Shown here piece after piece: positions 43,812 to 54,703 of a DNA stretch of 64,000 bases. Each line of letters opens with the position of its first letter. Within the stretch, counting starts at the first letter, position 1. Below the pieces are notes generated by a model that was not told where the DNA came from, did no database searches, and saw only the letters and a program-made list of their open reading frames with translations. The DNA lies in NCBI RefSeq assembly GCF_954871325.1, contig NC_088779.1, positions 26,956,869 through 27,020,868 of the forward strand, given 5' to 3'. The position numbers and the translations under genes are program-made. Source of the DNA: Gordionus sp. m RMFG-2023. Lineage: Eukaryota > Nematomorpha > Gordioida > Chordodea > Parachordodidae.

Positions 43812-45535
43812 CAGGCGCGTAACCAATGGGGGGGAAAGGGGGAAATTTCACCCCCCATAGCAAATTTTTCTAAATATTATTTTAAGATAATAAAAAATTT
43901 TACCCCGACCCCCGGACCCCCTCTCCCCTGCCCCATCAAAATTTTTCAATATCAAGCAGAGTTTATCCTTACTGCTAGTTGCATTAATAAATTATTTTCC
44001 TATAGCTCACTACTATGTAGAAATTTACAAAAACCAAATTTCAATTTGGTTCAAGTTATTGATTTGGAGGAAAATGTGGACAGGAAGAATGAATGTAGTT
44101 GAATATTTCATAATATTTATATAGACGTTGAATTAAATCTTATAAAATATCCAATTTCATTCCATTCTTAGATACTTTTTTATCGCAAATTAAAGTACGG
44201 TTTTTAGATAAAAAACAAGTCTTTGGTAATCTTCAAATTTTATTACCTAAAGACCCTTCTTCGTTTTCTGATGCCATTATTGGTATAATTAAATATTTAG
44301 CAAAATTTTATTCCTATGATGTTGATACTGAAATCAATTTAATCAGTGAATTAGAATTGTGGTATAAATATTTACTACGTTTATTATTTTACCTGAGCAT
44401 GCTATTGATGCGCTCAATCGGTATAAGGAGGCTTAATTTATTTTGAAAGTTCTTGCATGTTTGCCTATTACAACATATACGAATGAAAGGACCTTTTTCA
44501 AATTGAGAAGGTTGAAAACTTATTTACAAAATACTACTTCTCGGCTAAATGGGTTAGCTATGTTAAATATCCACAGAGATTTATTTCCAACGACAAAGAA
44601 AATTCTTGATGAATTGGAAAAATTCCCACGAAAATTAAAAATCGCATTATAATTCTAGTATTTAATAAATTTTTTATATAATATTGTATTTAATAAGTTA
44701 TAAAAACTTGTTCTTTAAAAAATTTTCTAGTCAATATTTTATACTCACTACAATTAGAATTTTCAATCAAAAAAATTTTATATTTATATTATATGAGAAT
44801 TTAAGCTGAGGCTAGTTTTTAAAGCAAATTTTATAAAAAAAAATTTGACACTAAACTTTATTTTAATTTATATTTTTTAAAAAAAAATTTATCTATAATA
44901 TACCTAACAAAATAAAAAGTGGGTTATAACTTTTATTTCTTCTTATATTCATAAGCGCTAATTAGTAATCAGGAGACCCAAAAGAAAGCGACTACTTACG
45001 TCAACGCATAGGAATTCAGATTATAAAATCTAATTTTACACGCCATAGGTTCATTCCCCGAGGAGCCGATTAATCTAGATTTTCTTCTTCTTCCCTAAAT
45101 TATTTAAACCCCCCCCCTTCTTCTTCATATAATCATTTGCATTTATTATATTTCTATTATATCTATTATTATACTTTGTATTATGAAGTCCTTGTTTGTT
45201 AAATTTCTTGAATTTTCTAGAATTATGTTTTGGACATGATTTTATTTTTATACTATCATTTTGTCAGATTTAATTTGTCTTTATTAATAAATGTTAAATT
45301 TAAAAATTAAAAAAAAAATTTCTTAAATAATTTATTTATAAAAGGAACCAAAATTCAAATAAAAATTAAAAATATTAATATAATTATTATTGAATTATGA
45401 ATAATTTAAAAGAATAGATCAAAGATATGACCCGGCCGAAGGTGAGAAAAAAGCTGGCCAAAGGGGGGTTGGAGGCAAAGCCCCCAAAAAAAATTTCCCC
45501 CCCCCCCCTATAGGAAAATCCTGGATACGCCACTG
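43812..45535 (+). mobile_element. hAT DNA transposon (hAT-3), nested, complete ends
   Basis: The left end CAGGCGCGTAACCAATGGGG and the right end CCTGGATACGCCACTG are imperfect mirrors of the widespread CAGTGGCGTA-type hAT terminus, each followed inward by a long G or C run. TATTAGCT flanks both sides exactly. The interior has only a C-terminal transposase piece (44443-44652). Confidence 0.93.
44443..44652 (+). pseudogene. hAT-3 transposase C-terminal fragment (DUF4371/zf-MYM-like type)
   Basis: The 69-residue frame contains LACLPITTYTNERTFFKLRR, then LKTYLQNTTSRLNGLAMLNI. This is the dimerisation signature of the DUF4371-associated hAT group, where LP.STATAERSFS.LRRIKTYLR is usual. The upstream catalytic region is largely eroded. 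A similar piece lies in the hAT at 60931-62717. Confidence 0.8.
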
Positions 45536-46699
45536 TATTAGCTATTACTTATGAAAATGCTAAAAGTGTTGTTATGGTATTAATATTCTGAAAGAGAAAT
45601 TAATTTTTATATAAAACAGACTTGCACAACCATCATTGTTTTGCACATGGTATCAATTTATAGTACAAGAAGGACTAGGGTTTATATCAAATAAATTGGA
45701 GATAATTCATAACCTAGTCAACAAATTTTATACCTTGAAAAAATTAATGGAAGAGTAACAAGATAAATAGAGGTTCTAAAATTCCCTTGGACGTAGCTGC
45801 ACGCTGGAATAGCACATATATAATGATAGATACTGTAAATATGGTATTATTTTTTACAAAGTATTAAATTTTATATCATTGCATACATTAATATATTTAT
45901 TTAATACAGAATATTGAGCCAATTATTAAGTTAGGACAATCATCTTTAGGGAAGCATAGGTTTGTCATTAAAAAGGATTTACGCCGACTATTAAGAGATC
46001 TCGAAGAATTTATGAGTCCCTTTTATAAAATAAAGAGTTCACAATCTCCAACTTTTGGGATGGCGAACTTATTTTTAAATTTTATTCACGAAAATTTAAC
46101 ATATGCTACAAAGAACGAGTGAAAAAAAATAAACACAGCAGCATCTAAAATGCTGCTTAAATGCGATGAATATATAGGAAAAGTGGCAAATTTTGCTAAT
46201 TATGTCTGTTCATTTTTAGACCCAAGGATCAAAAAATCCTTAATTCCAATAAATATCGACATCCAAAATGATTTGAAGATCTTAAAACTTTACTGAGACA
46301 ACTTATTTATCGATGATGAGAGAAAGCCGAATAATCTGACATCTGTGTCCATTTTGCATAAATTAAAAAAGTATACAAATTAAATTATATATTAAATAAT
46401 TTTTTTATGACATCTATAAAGAAAATCGAAGGGTGGGTGATTTTGATAATGAAATCGGCGAAAATAGGCGAACCAGTTTGTCCTGAAAATGTTAATGCTT
46501 TAGATTGTTGGAGAGGAACCCAAGCTCGATTTCCATGCCTATCACAAATGGCGAGGGATTATCTGGCACAAAAAACAACATCTGTCCCTAGCGAGCGAGT
46601 ATTCTCCACGTGCTGGAGATAGGATTACAAAAAAAGGAATCCGATTCTAATACGCTGAAAAAATGCCTAGCACTATAGTTTTGGGATGGCGATAGGAGA

Positions 46700-47450
46700 T
46701 GAATTATATAAATAAATACTTATATTTACTTAAATAAATTTAAATATATATTTGTCATATTTATGTATTTAAAATATATTGTTTTATTTTAATATATTAT
46801 TATGATGTACATGCCATCTGTTTTTAATTAATTTTAGAAGATTTAAAAAGTTTGAAATCGAAGTGCACGGAAGGATCTTTTCATCGATACTTGCGAACAA
46901 GGATCAGCTTATAACTACTCAAGGGTATATAATACAGGTTCCTGAATGAAATATTTTTAATTGTAAAAATTTTTGATGGGAAGGCAATTTTTGCCTATAT
47001 ATTGAGCAATTATTTTTTTTTGTAATATCCATTATCGAATTAGAGCTAAACAAATACATTTTGGCTCAAAATTAAAGTCGGGCCAACTATTGAGACAACC
47101 AGAGCCAACTCCTGAGTCAATTTACCTAATCGATTTGAGACTAATTTTTACAACTTTAGGACAGATCCCAGAAGTTATTAATTAAATAATCATATATTAC
47201 CCTCATTTTTTGATGATACATGAATTATAAATATCGATAAATTCCTATAATAAATTTTTCCCGGTCTTAAAAAATAATTTCGAATTCGATATTAATTATT
47301 TAATTAATATGGAATTGAATTACTTGTCCTTTTAATTTCAGATTATAAAAAGAGAACAATTTTTAATATTTCTATGCTAATAATGAAATATTCGTCCTCT
47401 ATACATAAAAATATGATTGAGTAAAGTAGTAACAATAAAATAATATATTA
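46700..47450. other. AT-rich, no gene recognised
   Basis: Nothing recognised apart from short GCCAACT-containing words near 47080-47130. Confidence 0.4.
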
Positions 47451-47454
47451 AGTT

Positions 47455-47560
47455 GGCTAGGAGGTGGTGCGTGGGTCGGTGTTCGATTCGGTGTTCGGGT
47501 CGGTATTCGGGTTGGTGATCGGGTCGTGCTCGGGTAGATGCTCTGGTTTATGGATTTGGT
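47455..47560 (+). repeat. TCGGTGTTCGGG-type degenerate repeat
   Basis: About seven variants of (T)TCGG(G)T(C)GGT words follow one another and make a G/T-rich block in AT-rich DNA. It resembles the subterminal repeats of hAT elements, and may be the far end of the old hAT that begins near 43690. No clear terminus was found. Confidence 0.55.
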
Positions 47561-49522
47561 CGACCCATTTTTTAGGTTGGTTCTGGTTCATTTTTCAACC
47601 AAAAAAAGGGTATTGGTCGTGTAAAACCAACTAATTAACCACACTAGTTAGAAATTAAATACTTACCGGGATATTTTACTCTAATTAACCTTAACTAAAT
47701 CCCATCAATTCTTCTACAAAGAGATTGGGATTTACATTATTCCATACAGTAGCGTAGTTAAGGGGGGGGGGTCTCAGAAAACCTGTGGCACATTTTCTTC
47801 TCTTTTCCACTTCCTAAAACAGTTATAAATTCATAGGACTCATTCCTTCAAATTAGCATCAGCTATTATTTACAAGCAATAGATTTCATCATGCCATCCC
47901 ACTCAAACTTATGGACAATACTCATAGACCCTATGTCAAATTGTTACCTCAAATGTTCCCCTTCACTGCAAATGATCAGGCAGATTTCGATCGCATGCTA
48001 AATGCAATGACACTATTTCTTTAAAATTTTCTTTGGGGTTTGCAATATAAGTTGTAAAGGTTTTAATGGTTCATCTTAAGTTTCATGAAAGAGTAATGAA
48101 GTTCTAACCTAGGATTTCTCTTGCGTGAATACACTCACACTTTCTAACCTAAGCCAAGATACTTTAGCCAATGCAGAACTAGGAAAATCTGCCGCACTAT
48201 TTATTCAAACAGATCATGGCCACTAAGTTAACTTATTTATAATCCCACACTTTAGCCTTTTTCAAAAATTTCTACCATAGTTCTTAGATAGATAATTCAA
48301 ACAAGGATATTACTTTTAACAAGAAATTGCCATGACTATAATTAGAGCAAATTTTATCAGCTTTATTATATTCCATTACAGGGATCCAAATCCTAAGGAA
48401 TATCGGTTCAGTTCAGGTTTAAGTTCAGATAAAAATAAAGCTTCATGGTTGAGATTCAGTTCAAAATAATAATATCAGTTCGGTTTAAATCTTTAAAACC
48501 GGTTCAACCTTTTTCACATACAAGTGTATTAGAATTATGTAGACAATTTTTTTTTCTATTCTCTAAAAAATAGTATTTCGCTATTTACAATCTAAATATC
48601 TTCAAGAATCTCTTCTGTCAAATTATATCTATAGGGGGGAAAGATAAAATTTTATGATTGAGAACCCTTTTGCTAACTTAGGTAGTTGGCACAGTCAAAT
48701 AGTAAAATACAAAATTATATAAAATAAATTCTGATTTATCCGTCAAAGCAATATTAATCATCTTTAAAAGAGTTAAAATATCAAAAAGTTAAAAAAACCG
48801 GTTCTTATGCATTGACAAATATTTTAACGGTTCTTAACTATGGGATAAATATACTTCCCTAACTTTTATACTATATTTTATTCTTCTTCTAATTATTTAA
48901 TGTTAAAATAATAAGTTATAATTTTTTGAAACAAAAATTCAATTCAAAAAGTGATTATTATTTATTTTCCGAAATGAAAAGAATATTAACCTGTTATAGA
49001 TATTTTTATAAAAATTTATAAATTAATATTAAAAAGATATATTTGACCATTTTAACTAATTTCTTTTATTGAATAAAAATAAGATGTAATTTTTAAACCA
49101 ATTTATATTATATTTCAGAATATTATATTACAATATAAAAAAAACTATTCTAATTAAATATACATTATCACACCTTCCTACAATTTTTCAAATATATATA
49201 AGAAAATATGTAATCATTTAAACATGATTAGATTTTATTAGAATTTATCGGAAAATATTTAATAGGATGAATTTGCAGATTCAATTTGCCAAATTATTTT
49301 TCCTTACAAAAATATCAAGCATACGCTTAAATATATATATTCATAAAATATTACAAATGATATATGAAATATTTTTATAACTATAATAATTTACACAAAC
49401 ATATAGTATTATTTTGAAAACCCCTAGATTTTAAATATATGATTTGGATTGCGTTTGATTGGTTCTTCCAGGGAATTAATATTATATTTAAAAAATATGA
49501 TTAATCAATATAACATTTTAAT

Positions 49523-50192
49523 TTTTTCCTTTTTAGCTTTCACCTTTTTTCTGGTGGTAAGCTCCTTCAATATCTCTCTCACTTTATTAGTCATCTAATT
49601 TATATTTCTGATATCCCCCACCTGAGTTTTTATCGATTCCATTTAGATCTTCCACCTGAGTATCTCTATCGCGGCTATTGTATGATCTCACACAAAAGTA
49701 TCAATATCGGCAGATATCCCACCGGAGTATTCCTCACACCGAAGTATCAATATCGACAGATATCCCACCGAGTATTCTTATCGATTCCATTGTAAGCTTC
49801 ATCTCCCATCAGGGTATCAATCTCGATGGATCTCCCACTGGAGTATCGCTATCAAGTCCATTGTAGATTGGTAGACATTGTGCTTGAACGGCCCCCAAAG
49901 TCACCATTATACTAGAGCTGGTCAAGAGACCGCTATCATCTTTGAGTAACCCACGAGGTCAGCTGGCCATCTTTTATTTTGGTTAATTGGACAAGTATCC
50001 TAGCACCCGGCTGTCCAAGTCTATCGGTGACCGGGGTGGCATTTCTCAGGTTAGTAATTCATCCTATCATATGTCTTTACTACACCTTAGTCATTGAAAA
50101 AAAGCAAATAATTTTTACTTTCATTACCAGTATTGAACCTGGAACCTTCTGTTTTAGTATACTGTATAAACCCACTAGGCCACCCCGGCGAC
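49523..50192 (-). mobile_element. tRNA-headed SINE with internal minisatellite, 17-bp target duplication
   Basis: It reads on the minus strand. The head from 50190 has an A box (TGGCCTAGTGG) and a B box (GGTTCAATACT). The body is shared with 42840-42980 (AAAGACATATG, TCACCGATAG, TTGGACAGCCGGGTGCTAGG), followed by a 65-base-type repeat array and an A-rich 3' end. The 17 bases CAATATAACATTTTAAT stand on both sides (49506-49522 and 50193-50209), the mark of LINE-driven retroposition. The matching place in U copy B is empty. At about 670 bases it is long for a SINE. Confidence 0.85.
49630..49862. repeat. Internal tandem repeat of the SINE
   Basis: About four to five degenerate units contain GTATCAATATCG(G/A)CAGA, TATCCCACCGGAGTAT and CTTATCGATTCCATT words, with a period near 60-65 bases. 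Confidence 0.75.
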
Positions 50193-50351
50193 CAATATAA
50201 CATTTTAATAATCTACAATAAAGATATTAATAAATTTTTGTGTAAATAATAAACTACAAACTATATGGCATATATTTTTAAATTTTATTAAATCCATCCG
50301 TCTTTAATTAAGCAATGGAACTAACACGTGAGCCAAGGCGACTACATCACT

Positions 50352-50944
50352 TTAACTACGATGACGACCAACTCGACCATGATCTCGTCCTGCACGATGA
50401 ACACTATCGCCTTGAGTAGAATTATGTCCGCCGCGACCATTATTAACCACCATGTCGACTATAGTGACTACGATCATTATCTATGAAAATAAAAAAATAA
50501 AATATAAGGATTCGGAACAAAAGCCTTTTCCCTTTTTCTGCTCGTTCCAGTTCCCCGTTTTGTTCCAGATTAAAGAAAGTTGTTTCCATTTAAGCATTTT
50601 CCATAAATAAATTTAAAACGTTCCCGATCCCCAAGCATTTTTCGATAACTCCTCAAAGTGTTATACGTTATGGAACTCTAAGGACCGTATTCTATATAAT
50701 ATTTAAATTAATAATATAGTTCCCATGCTTCTCTAAAATATGGCATATATTTCTGAGAACGTTCTTGGGGTTGATTGGACTATTAAATATAATATTGTAC
50801 ATTAGATTATAAGGATAAAAGATAAAATATAAGTAATAGAGATTATATACCTAATTCTTTGTGCCCATGAGATTTGTGTCCGCGCATATGCACGATCGAA
50901 ACCAGAATCATTAATACGAAACTTAGAAGGAGTAGTATTTTCAT
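50352..50944 (-). pseudogene. Second copy of the His/Gly-rich secreted peptide gene (unit U copy C)
   Basis: Exon 1 (50944-50851) is intact: MKILLLLSFVLMILVSIVHM plus RGHKSHGHKEL, with a phase-1 donor G|GTATAT. Exon 2 begins at 50480 after a CATAG acceptor with DNDRSHYSRHGG and then hits stop codons. Beyond that the sequence still matches copy B (GGCGGACATAATTCTACTC and the Arg/His-rich end) in another frame, to a stop equivalent near 50352. One base more than copy B in exon 2 accounts for the shift. It could still make a 43-residue short form; more likely it is decaying. Function is unknown, as for copy B. Confidence 0.6.
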
Positions 50945-52289
50945 TTTTAAAATGTTAGTAAAAAAAATATTTTAATCGTTTAATAGTTGTTTTTTTTAAA
51001 AAATGAAATTATTTTTCGCGATTTGTTAATGAAAATGCTTCTTCATTTGGCTAAATATTTAATTAAACAAATATCGAATCCAAAATTTTTTTGGTCCTTA
51101 ACCAATTTTTTCTATTATAGATATCTCGCAAATTATTTTTATATTACTTTTTTTTAAAAATAGTATAGGAAATAAGGTAAAAAGATAAGTAAATATTGAT
51201 ATTAAACATTAATTAAAGCCAAATTTATAAAGGATTTTTTCCAGCTATCTTATCCAAAATTGAAGGATAAAATGATCTATTTACAATTATAATTTCCCAT
51301 TTTGTCCGTAAAATTCTAACGTAGGCAATGATTTTTCCAGGGGATGGCTAAAAGACTATTTTGATAATGTGATGGAATTTAGGATATTTATTTTGTTAAA
51401 ATTTCATACAAATTGTCATCCTTAAAAAATGCGGCGTTGTTTGATCGGAAATACATAGAGATAAAGTTTCTACTTCACATGTTGTAATCGTTTAATGACA
51501 AGGTAATTAATAGTGAAAGCTTGCGTGATTTTAAATTAAATATATGTTTAAAGGGTAACCTGGAAATATATTTTAATTTTAGAAGATTGATGCAACTTAC
51601 TTTCTCTTTCCAAATGCCATATTTTTACTTTTTCTTGGAAATTGGGTAAATATTTTTAAAAAAATTAGATAAAATTTTGTTACAATTTATAAAAAAAATT
51701 AATCCCGTGACATCTTCGATCAGTCTGCAAATAATGATTATTCATGGTTCTTTATATTTAAGCGAATTGTTTGTTCGAGTGATTCGATAACTTTTCTTTC
51801 AAATACATTATCTTAAAAATAATATAGAAAAGTCTGAATTTATATCATGTTTAATTTTTTTTTGAAAGAATAAATCTTTCAAATTACATAAAAATTCTTA
51901 AAATTAATATATAATTTAGTTTCATATTATTTCCCTCAGAATAAAAATTGAAAAGCTAAGAATATTTTTCCTTTAATTGCTCTGAATTAAGAAATAGTCA
52001 AAGATTAGAATTTTTTTTTACTGAATTTTATAGATATTTTTCTTAAAAATATAAGTCGATTTACAGAGCGGTATTCATTTTTTATATGATAGTTTTTTTA
52101 AAAAAAATCTTGTTTTAAAAAATAATTTAGTTCAAAAATTGAATTATATCCATGAAATTTACGAATAATATGTTAAAAAGTAAATAAATTTTTCAATATT
52201 TAAATTTCTATCATATCCTGGGTAATTTGGCAAAATAATCACACTCAGTTTCAAGGCAAATTTTATAAAACTGTGAGATGTCAACATGG

Positions 52290-53050
52290 AAGTAGGATTT
52301 TAGTTATGCCACATAGCCTTTGCCGAGTTAAGTATACCAATGAGCAAGGTCTTGAGATCTTTGGAATATGTCTAAAAAAAAGAAATAGATATGAATTCTG
52401 ATAAAATATTATGTTTATACTTTAATACTTGACGGTAATTTGGTTTTAAAACTCTAGCAATGGTTACCCATATAAAATTTATAATGCAATAAATATTGGA
52501 ATACATTTCAGAATTTGATCCTCAAGTCGTTTAGCCAACTTCAAGGACCTCCAAACTTTAAATCCTTAGCACACATTTTATGATCCACGGGCCGTTGAAA
52601 ATTAGATATATAGCAAGATGTTGTTGCTCCACTTTTCGCAGTAGATTTATTATTACACACCTATCACTTCTCTCAAACAAATAGTCTACAGTTGTATCAC
52701 CCCTGATTTTTAGTCACCAGCTTCTTTGCTTCCTTTGTAAAGAGTGAACAACAACCATTTAGAGAATATCACCGAAATCTAGAATGCTCTTGCCTTCAGG
52801 AATTTTTATGCAAAACGAAATTACCCAGAATTCCTACGACTCACTATTCTCTCACATGCTCATTTAGGTCACCCAAGCATAATCCCATTTCTCTCAGGTA
52901 GACTCGATGTCACTAATCCAAGTATTTTTCTATTCGTTTTTTTATACGCCGTCATAATTATATTCTTCTATCATCTTTATCATTATCCGATTATTCAATC
53001 TTTTAACCAATATTTTGTATAATGTATGTATATGATATGTTAGCGGGAAT
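52290..53050. other. No gene recognised
   Basis: Composition is slightly more balanced at 52640-52930 than elsewhere, but neither strand gives a convincing frame or known motif. Confidence 0.4.
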
Positions 53051-53058
53051 GTGTTTTG

Positions 53059-53277
53059 CAGTACGCACAAATTGAATGTTTCAATGCAGCGTTTCAAAAA
53101 GCAAAAAAAACGTATATGCAGCTATGTTAAAATTGAAGCGTTAATTTAAATTTTTTTTAATATGAAACGTCTAAATTTAAAACAAAAAATAAAGACTTTC
53201 CAATTAAACGAATGCATTTAAAATACATTATTTGCGTTTTGAAACCCTGCGTTGAAACGTTCAATTTGTACGCACTA
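53059..53277. mobile_element. MITE with ~40-bp terminal inverted repeats
   Basis: CAGTACGCACAAATTGAATG at the left mirrors CGTTCAATTTGTACGCACTA at the right. The pairing continues inward through GCAGCGTTTCAAAA and TTTTGAAACCCTGC. Length is 219 bases with no coding. The CAGT-type start suggests hAT, but the flanking 8 bases agree poorly. Confidence 0.75.
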
Positions 53278-53280
53278 TTA

Positions 53281-53355
53281 TTTTTGTCAACTATAAATCT
53301 TTTTTTAGCGCGTTTTTTTTTAAATTTAAAAATTTGATTTTCCTAGGAATGTATT
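53281..53355. repeat. Dispersed repeat shared with 63484-63560
   Basis: Both copies contain CAACT(G/A)TAAATC, then GAGCGCG or TAGCGCG followed by a T run, then AAATTTAAAAAT or AAATGTAAAAAT, then GGAATGTATTCCAT. Orientation is the same. Nature unknown. Confidence 0.6.
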
Positions 53356-53374
53356 CCATTAATTTTACTCATGC

Positions 53375-53569
53375 ATGATTTTGATTGAATTAATTAATAA
53401 AAATAGAAAAAATTATTTAAAAATGGTTAAACATAATCTCACATTATGCTCTAAAAATATAGTAGATGGGAAAATGAATTCTTTCTTCAAAAAAAAAACC
53501 TTGATCGATTTGACAACTATCTATGGGCAAAAATTTGGTCCTACCGGTGTAATAATTAGACAAGTTTAA
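53375..53569 (+). CDS. Short ORF, unrecognised
   Basis: A 64-residue Lys/Asn/Ile-rich frame without recognisable motif. It is probably chance at this base composition. Confidence 0.12.
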   Translation: MILIELINKNRKNYLKMVKHNLTLCSKNIVDGKMNSFFKKKTLIDLTTIYGQKFGPTGVIIRQV

Positions 53570-54410
53570 CTGTATTTTTTTCTCTGTATTCAAATGCGAA
53601 ATAAGAAATGTAATGTATTTGCCTCTATTAGACTACAAAATATAAATACTAATACTCATTAACTTTTAATTAAATTTAGTTAAGGTCTAAGCTCGAAAAA
53701 AAAATTAGACTGAATTAAGATTCATTCTAGAAACCTAGACCGGATGCAGATAAAACAACTAGATTCCATTTTTGTTTCTAGAAAAGATCTGATTGGCCGA
53801 CATTTTTTTTAAATTGGAGATCGGTGCAAACTGGTCCTGGGTGGAGTTCATTTTAAATCCAATTCTCCTCATCCATCCCACCAAATCATGAATATCCAAA
53901 TCCGTTACAACATGAATAAAAAAAAAATTAAATTAAATAACAAATCTAAAAGATAAGATCATTTAATTTTAAAAAGTATATATTATGAGGAAAATATAAG
54001 ATACGATTTCTTTGTATAAATATAAACCATTTTTTTTTAGATGGCTAAATTAAATGACTAGATATGATATAAATATAATAGGTATAATTTTATTATGACT
54101 TGTATTTCAAAATATGGAATATGGTTTGCGTTAAATCCTAAGTAAAAATTTTTAAAAGATATATAATTCAATAGGCATGATCGCAATGACTATTTAATGA
54201 TTCGAGTTGTATAAGAAAGTTGGGTTGATATAAATTGAGATATTCGCCAAGCAATAAGCGCTCAATAAAGCACAATAAATTACATATATTCAAAATAGTA
54301 GTAAAGATTATGATGGAAATGAGATCTATATAACGACTTATAATGACGACTTAATTAATATTCATAGTTATTTCTTTAAAATATAAACATTAAAATATAA
54401 TAGAGCATAT

Positions 54411-54703
54411 TTAAAATAAAGGAAAAAGTAATCTGTAATCCTTGTTAATTTTATTGCATTTATGGTTGTATCTCAGAAATTTTTTGATAGTTTCCTCGCG
54501 GACAAATAAGTTGGAGATGATTTTTGGCATAAGCGATCCCGGCTCCAAATCCTCCCTGAGAGCTAACATCCGCTCTTGGTGGCGGGTCAAGGTATCCTGA
54601 AAAAAATCTATTAAAATACTGTATTGAGGGCTAGATTTGGTATGAGGCTTGCAAACGTATAAGTGATTGGAAGGCAGTTCGTAAAATTGTCCTGAACCCA
54701 AAT
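54411..54703 (-). CDS. SERAC1: SERAC1 terminal exon with catalytic-His motif and extended tail
   Basis: Starts after acceptor ATATATTTAG. It encodes LGSGQFYELPSNHLYVCKP, then a helix ending DFFQDTL where vertebrate SERAC1 is nearly finished. About 58 further residues follow, rich in basic and polar positions, before the stop at 54411-54413. Confidence 0.88.

Larger units (their letters stand above)
43690..46690 (+). pseudogene. Old hAT transposase fossil, split by a younger hAT
   Basis: Fragments run in order on the plus strand. A KFEITANIL-type stretch is followed, after the insert, by a TYENAKSVVMVL equivalent near 45550. FIVQEGLGFISNKLEIIHNL lies near 45660 and LDVAARWNSTYIMIDTV near 45790. 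The C-terminal part has ANYVCSFLDPRIKKSLIP near 46200 and LDCWRGTQARFPCLSQMARD near 46500, then TTSVPSERVFST. These are the standard hAT landmarks. Many stops show it is old. Its 8 bases TATTAGCT were duplicated when hAT-3 landed at 43812. Confidence 0.8.
47645..52290 (+). repeat. Repeat unit U, copy C
   Basis: Colinear with copy B from TTACCGGGATATTTTACTCT onward. It holds the ACTCACACTTTCTAACC block at 48135, ACAGGGATCCAAATCC at 48380, the peptide gene at 50352-50944 and TTGGTCCTTAACCAATTTTT at 51095. It continues to about 52290, matching copy A to its outer end. A 670-base SINE (49523-50192) is inserted. A short CAGTAGCGTAG plus G-run scrap of a hAT end lies at 47747-47771. Confidence 0.8.

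Noticed and set aside
49678-50200. Two short plus-strand frames
   Set aside because: They lie on the antisense of the SINE and its tandem array.
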